Assembly (NCBI GenBank): GCA_946533525.1
Contig: CAMNBW010000100.1
Coordinates: 1-6,263, forward strand
Direction of reading: 5' to 3'
Length of the DNA stretch: 6,263 nt
From: an uncultured Lachnospiraceae bacterium
Lineage (GTDB): Bacteria; Bacillota; Clostridia; Lachnospirales; Lachnospiraceae
The translations under genes were made by a program, and so were the position numbers. The notes beneath the pieces are model-generated. The model made no database searches, was not told the DNA's origin, and saw nothing but the letters and a program-made list of their open reading frames with translations. Numbering within the stretch: the stretch's first letter is position 1; the number at the start of each line of letters is the position of its first letter. Of the stretch, positions 4,013-6,263 are shown one piece after another.

Positions 4013-6193
4013 GTGGGCTCTGCCATTAATGTAGTTCAGCATAATCTTGTATCGATGTTTTCAGATCGTCAGCTTGGAATTACAACGAATAACAAGGCAA
4101 AGTCATCTGAAAGGTTATCTTCCGGATACAGGATCAATCGTGCGGCTGATGATGCGGCCGGTCTTTCCATTTCGGAAAAAATGCGCAGACAGATACGAGG
4201 ATTGAACCAGGGGACAGAAAATGTTCAGGATGGTATATCTTATTGCCAGACGGCCGATGGCGCGTTGAATGAAATATCGTTGATGGTGGTCCGCCTTAAA
4301 GAACTTTCTGTTCAGGCGGCTAATGGTACAAATTCTCCTTCGGACAGACAGAATATAGATCAGGAAGTCCAGCAGATCAAGAAGGAGATGGATAGAATAC
4401 TATCAACTACGAAATTTAATGAGACAAATATTTGGAAAGATGAGAATTTATGTACTGTTGAGATGGAACCCGGCTGGGTCATGGAACCTACTCTGATTGA
4501 TACGCCCCAAACGGTGAAAGCATTTTCAATAAACAATTCTTCTTCTACGCAGAAGCGGATCACCAACGACAATAAAGCAGTCTGGCCTCCCAATGGCTTT
4601 AAGATCAGTGCAGACGAGGAGGGTATGAGGGTTAAATGGACAGGATATAACGGAAATAATTATGAGTCTGACTTGATGGAGTGGAAGGAAGGAGATACCT
4701 GTACTTACAATTTGAAAGATTACCTTTCGTCCTATTCTGAGAATCCCGGAATTAAGGGAATTGACTTTCCTATTTCTTATACAAAAAATCAATATACTGA
4801 ATTAAGTGATCTTATCAATTATTATAATAATAAAACGGTTGGTGTAAGTCCGTATACCAGACAAACTATGGAGCTCTATGATTCCAATGGAAATAAGCTC
4901 AGCAACAAGCTGTCTGCTTCCGTATCGCTTAATTATCCTGCTGTAGTAAAATCGGGAATGAATCTGGACGACGGAGGGGATTCATCGGTTATAGCTTCGC
5001 CGAATAATCATTCAGATACGACCTTCATGGAGCCTACGGGCTCCAAAACCACTAATCTGATAGAGGAACCAGTAAAAAATACAGATGGTTCCTACAGTGG
5101 GACATGGAAATTTTCCTTTGATATGAAAAATATAGGTACTGTCACAGGGGTGTGTACTGGTATTAACTATAATCTGAGCACAGGCGATGTAGGAATTGAC
5201 AGCAGCCCAAACAGGGATACAGTGGATTATAAGAACAGTAATACCCAGGTGCGCAACAGATGGTGGGGATATTACAGCAGATATACGAACCCCAACACAG
5301 GGAAAACAACATATTATAGAGCATATAATTCATACAACACAAGCGGTGATATTGCAGGCTTTCTTAATGCCCTTAACGGCAGCGGAGGTGCTCCCGGTCT
5401 TCTGAATGGAGATTTTGACGGGGATAATAGCGATAATGGCTCCATAACCTTAAGCTTTAACCTGACGGCAAATAACGCATATAAAATAGAAAACAGTTCT
5501 ACAGCCTACACTTCGGTAGGGAATTTTTCAATTACTTTATCCATGAACGAATCGGAATCTCTGGAAACTGTTGTCAACCGCATATTAAGCATCGATGGAG
5601 CTGATGTTTACACCGGCAGCCTTAATTCCGATGACGCAGGAACTAACTCCGTGAGCTATGTGTATGTTTCTACGCCGTATATAGCTCCGGATAAAACTGA
5701 GACAGTACAGGTTCCGGGTCATGTTCAGGTTTGGGGAGAGGTTCCCAAGGTGGATGAAAAAGGAAATATTATAAAGCATTATCGTCCCACTATGGACGGG
5801 GTATCAATCCATTCATCGGATACCAGTTCCTCTCTGGGGAAGATCGACATGGTACATTCCAATCTCAGCTTGGGAACATTGGGGTTAGAATATACAAATG
5901 TTCTTACTGAAGAGGATGCTGATCGGGCCATGGACGCAGTGGAGATTGCCGGGAAAATGGTGGATGCAGAGCGCGCAGTTTTCGGGGCATACCAAAACAG
6001 GCTTGAACATACACTTGATAACAATAATAATACTGTTGAAAACACCACGGCTTCCGAATCACGTATCCGAGATACCGACATGGCGAAGGAGATGGTTAGG
6101 TATTCGAACTATAATATCCTTCAGCAGGCGGGGCAGTCGATGTTAACGCAGGCTAATCAGTCGAGGGATTATATCTTGTCTTTGTTACAGTAA
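4013..6193 (+). CDS. fliC: Flagellin with a large central variable region
   Basis: This is the structural protein of the flagellar filament, exported through the flagellar type III apparatus and polymerised at the tip. From the GTG start it has 726 residues. Residues 5-140 form the conserved N-terminal D0/D1 helices (VVQHNL, LSSGYRINRAADDAAGLSISEKMRRQ at 35-60, LSVQAANGTNS near 98-107). Residues about 627-726 form the matching C-terminal part (QNRLEHT, SESRIRDTDMAKEM, NILQQAGQSMLTQANQ, ending LSLLQ). Between them lies about 475 residues of surface-exposed, low-similarity sequence, rich in Asn, Ser, Thr and Tyr; many flagellins total only 270-500 residues. Four cysteines (78, 147, 230, 381) are unusual for flagellin. 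R94, L98 and E118 align with the TLR5-contact residues R90, L94 and E114 of Salmonella FliC. The gene has its own SigD promoter and terminator and so appears to be a single-gene transcript. There is no signal peptide, as expected. Identity is secure; filament role versus minor or adhesive flagellin is open. Confidence 0.97.
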   Translation: MGSAINVVQHNLVSMFSDRQLGITTNNKAKSSERLSSGYRINRAADDAAGLSISEKMRRQIRGLNQGTENVQDGISYCQTADGALNEISLMVVRLKELSVQAANGTNSPSDRQNIDQEVQQIKKEMDRILSTTKFNETNIWKDENLCTVEMEPGWVMEPTLIDTPQTVKAFSINNSSSTQKRITNDNKAVWPPNGFKISADEEGMRVKWTGYNGNNYESDLMEWKEGDTCTYNLKDYLSSYSENPGIKGIDFPISYTKNQYTELSDLINYYNNKTVGVSPYTRQTMELYDSNGNKLSNKLSASVSLNYPAVVKSGMNLDDGGDSSVIASPNNHSDTTFMEPTGSKTTNLIEEPVKNTDGSYSGTWKFSFDMKNIGTVTGVCTGINYNLSTGDVGIDSSPNRDTVDYKNSNTQVRNRWWGYYSRYTNPNTGKTTYYRAYNSYNTSGDIAGFLNALNGSGGAPGLLNGDFDGDNSDNGSITLSFNLTANNAYKIENSSTAYTSVGNFSITLSMNESESLETVVNRILSIDGADVYTGSLNSDDAGTNSVSYVYVSTPYIAPDKTETVQVPGHVQVWGEVPKVDEKGNIIKHYRPTMDGVSIHSSDTSSSLGKIDMVHSNLSLGTLGLEYTNVLTEEDADRAMDAVEIAGKMVDAERAVFGAYQNRLEHTLDNNNNTVENTTASESRIRDTDMAKEMVRYSNYNILQQAGQSMLTQANQSRDYILSLLQ

Positions 6194-6202
6194 TTTGTTA
6201 TA

Positions 6203-6233
6203 TTAAGCGCGGTAGTTCCGGCTTAAATTTTTT
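6203..6233 (+). terminator. Intrinsic (Rho-independent) terminator of the flagellin gene
   Basis: TTAAGC (6203-6208) pairs with GCTTAA (6221-6226) and CGG (6210-6212) with CCG (6218-6220), with one bulged G at 6209 and loop TAGTT. A run of six T (6228-6233) follows. It begins nine bases after the flagellin stop. Confidence 0.85.
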
Positions 6234-6263
6234 GGGTTTTCTATAAATTGAATATCAGGTATG

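Noticed and set aside
4005..4034. Nine-codon open frame (MFQWALPLM) overlapping the flagellin start
   Set aside because: Out of frame, tiny and without its own clear ribosome binding site; it uses bases of the flagellin Shine-Dalgarno. A leader peptide cannot be supported.
6261..6263. ATG at the window edge as the start of another gene
   Set aside because: Only the codon itself is visible, and no well-spaced Shine-Dalgarno precedes it.

Overview
The window looks like chromosomal DNA from a motile, low-to-mid-GC Gram-positive anaerobe of the Clostridia, most likely Lachnospiraceae or a close relative. The reasons are a short Firmicutes-type class I ManA, a CopA carrying a second heavy-metal domain at its C-terminus, strong AGGAG-type ribosome binding sites, frequent ATA/AGA/AGG codons, and a VVQHNL...RAADDAAGLSISEKMR flagellin behind a textbook SigD promoter. 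The family-level placement is inference.

Layout from left to right. Bases 1-74 (+) hold the last 23 codons of a gene that begins outside the window. They read ADVGVSVIAILNSMRAL..., the last membrane helix of a Zn/Cd/Pb-type P1B ATPase (CadA/ZntA family). The gene runs head-on into manA (71-1018, -), mannose-6-phosphate isomerase, and the two stop codons overlap by four bases inside a 19-bp tandem duplication. The 225-bp gap after manA holds a likely manA promoter and a 105-bp palindromic element (1108-1212) able to fold as a four-way cloverleaf of nested hairpins. It lies just in front of copA (1244-3808, +), an 854-residue copper-exporting P1B ATPase with heavy-metal-associated domains at both ends. 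The last 69 codons of copA are preceded, in frame, by an ideal ribosome binding site and an ATG, so the gene may also yield a free CopZ-like copper chaperone.

A 204-bp AT-rich gap (3809-4012) has no gene. It carries a SigD (sigma-28) promoter matching the Bacillus subtilis consensus, and it drives a large flagellin (4013-6193, +; 726 residues from a GTG start) that ends in a good intrinsic terminator (6203-6233).

The genes form three functional units: metal efflux (the partial ATPase and CopA, same strand, with manA between them on the other strand), mannose/fructose-6-phosphate interconversion, and the flagellar filament. The most interesting items are the nested copper-chaperone start inside copA, the cloverleaf palindrome, the convergent overlap with its tandem repeat, and the oversized, cysteine-containing flagellin. 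No clearly undescribed multi-gene system is visible.
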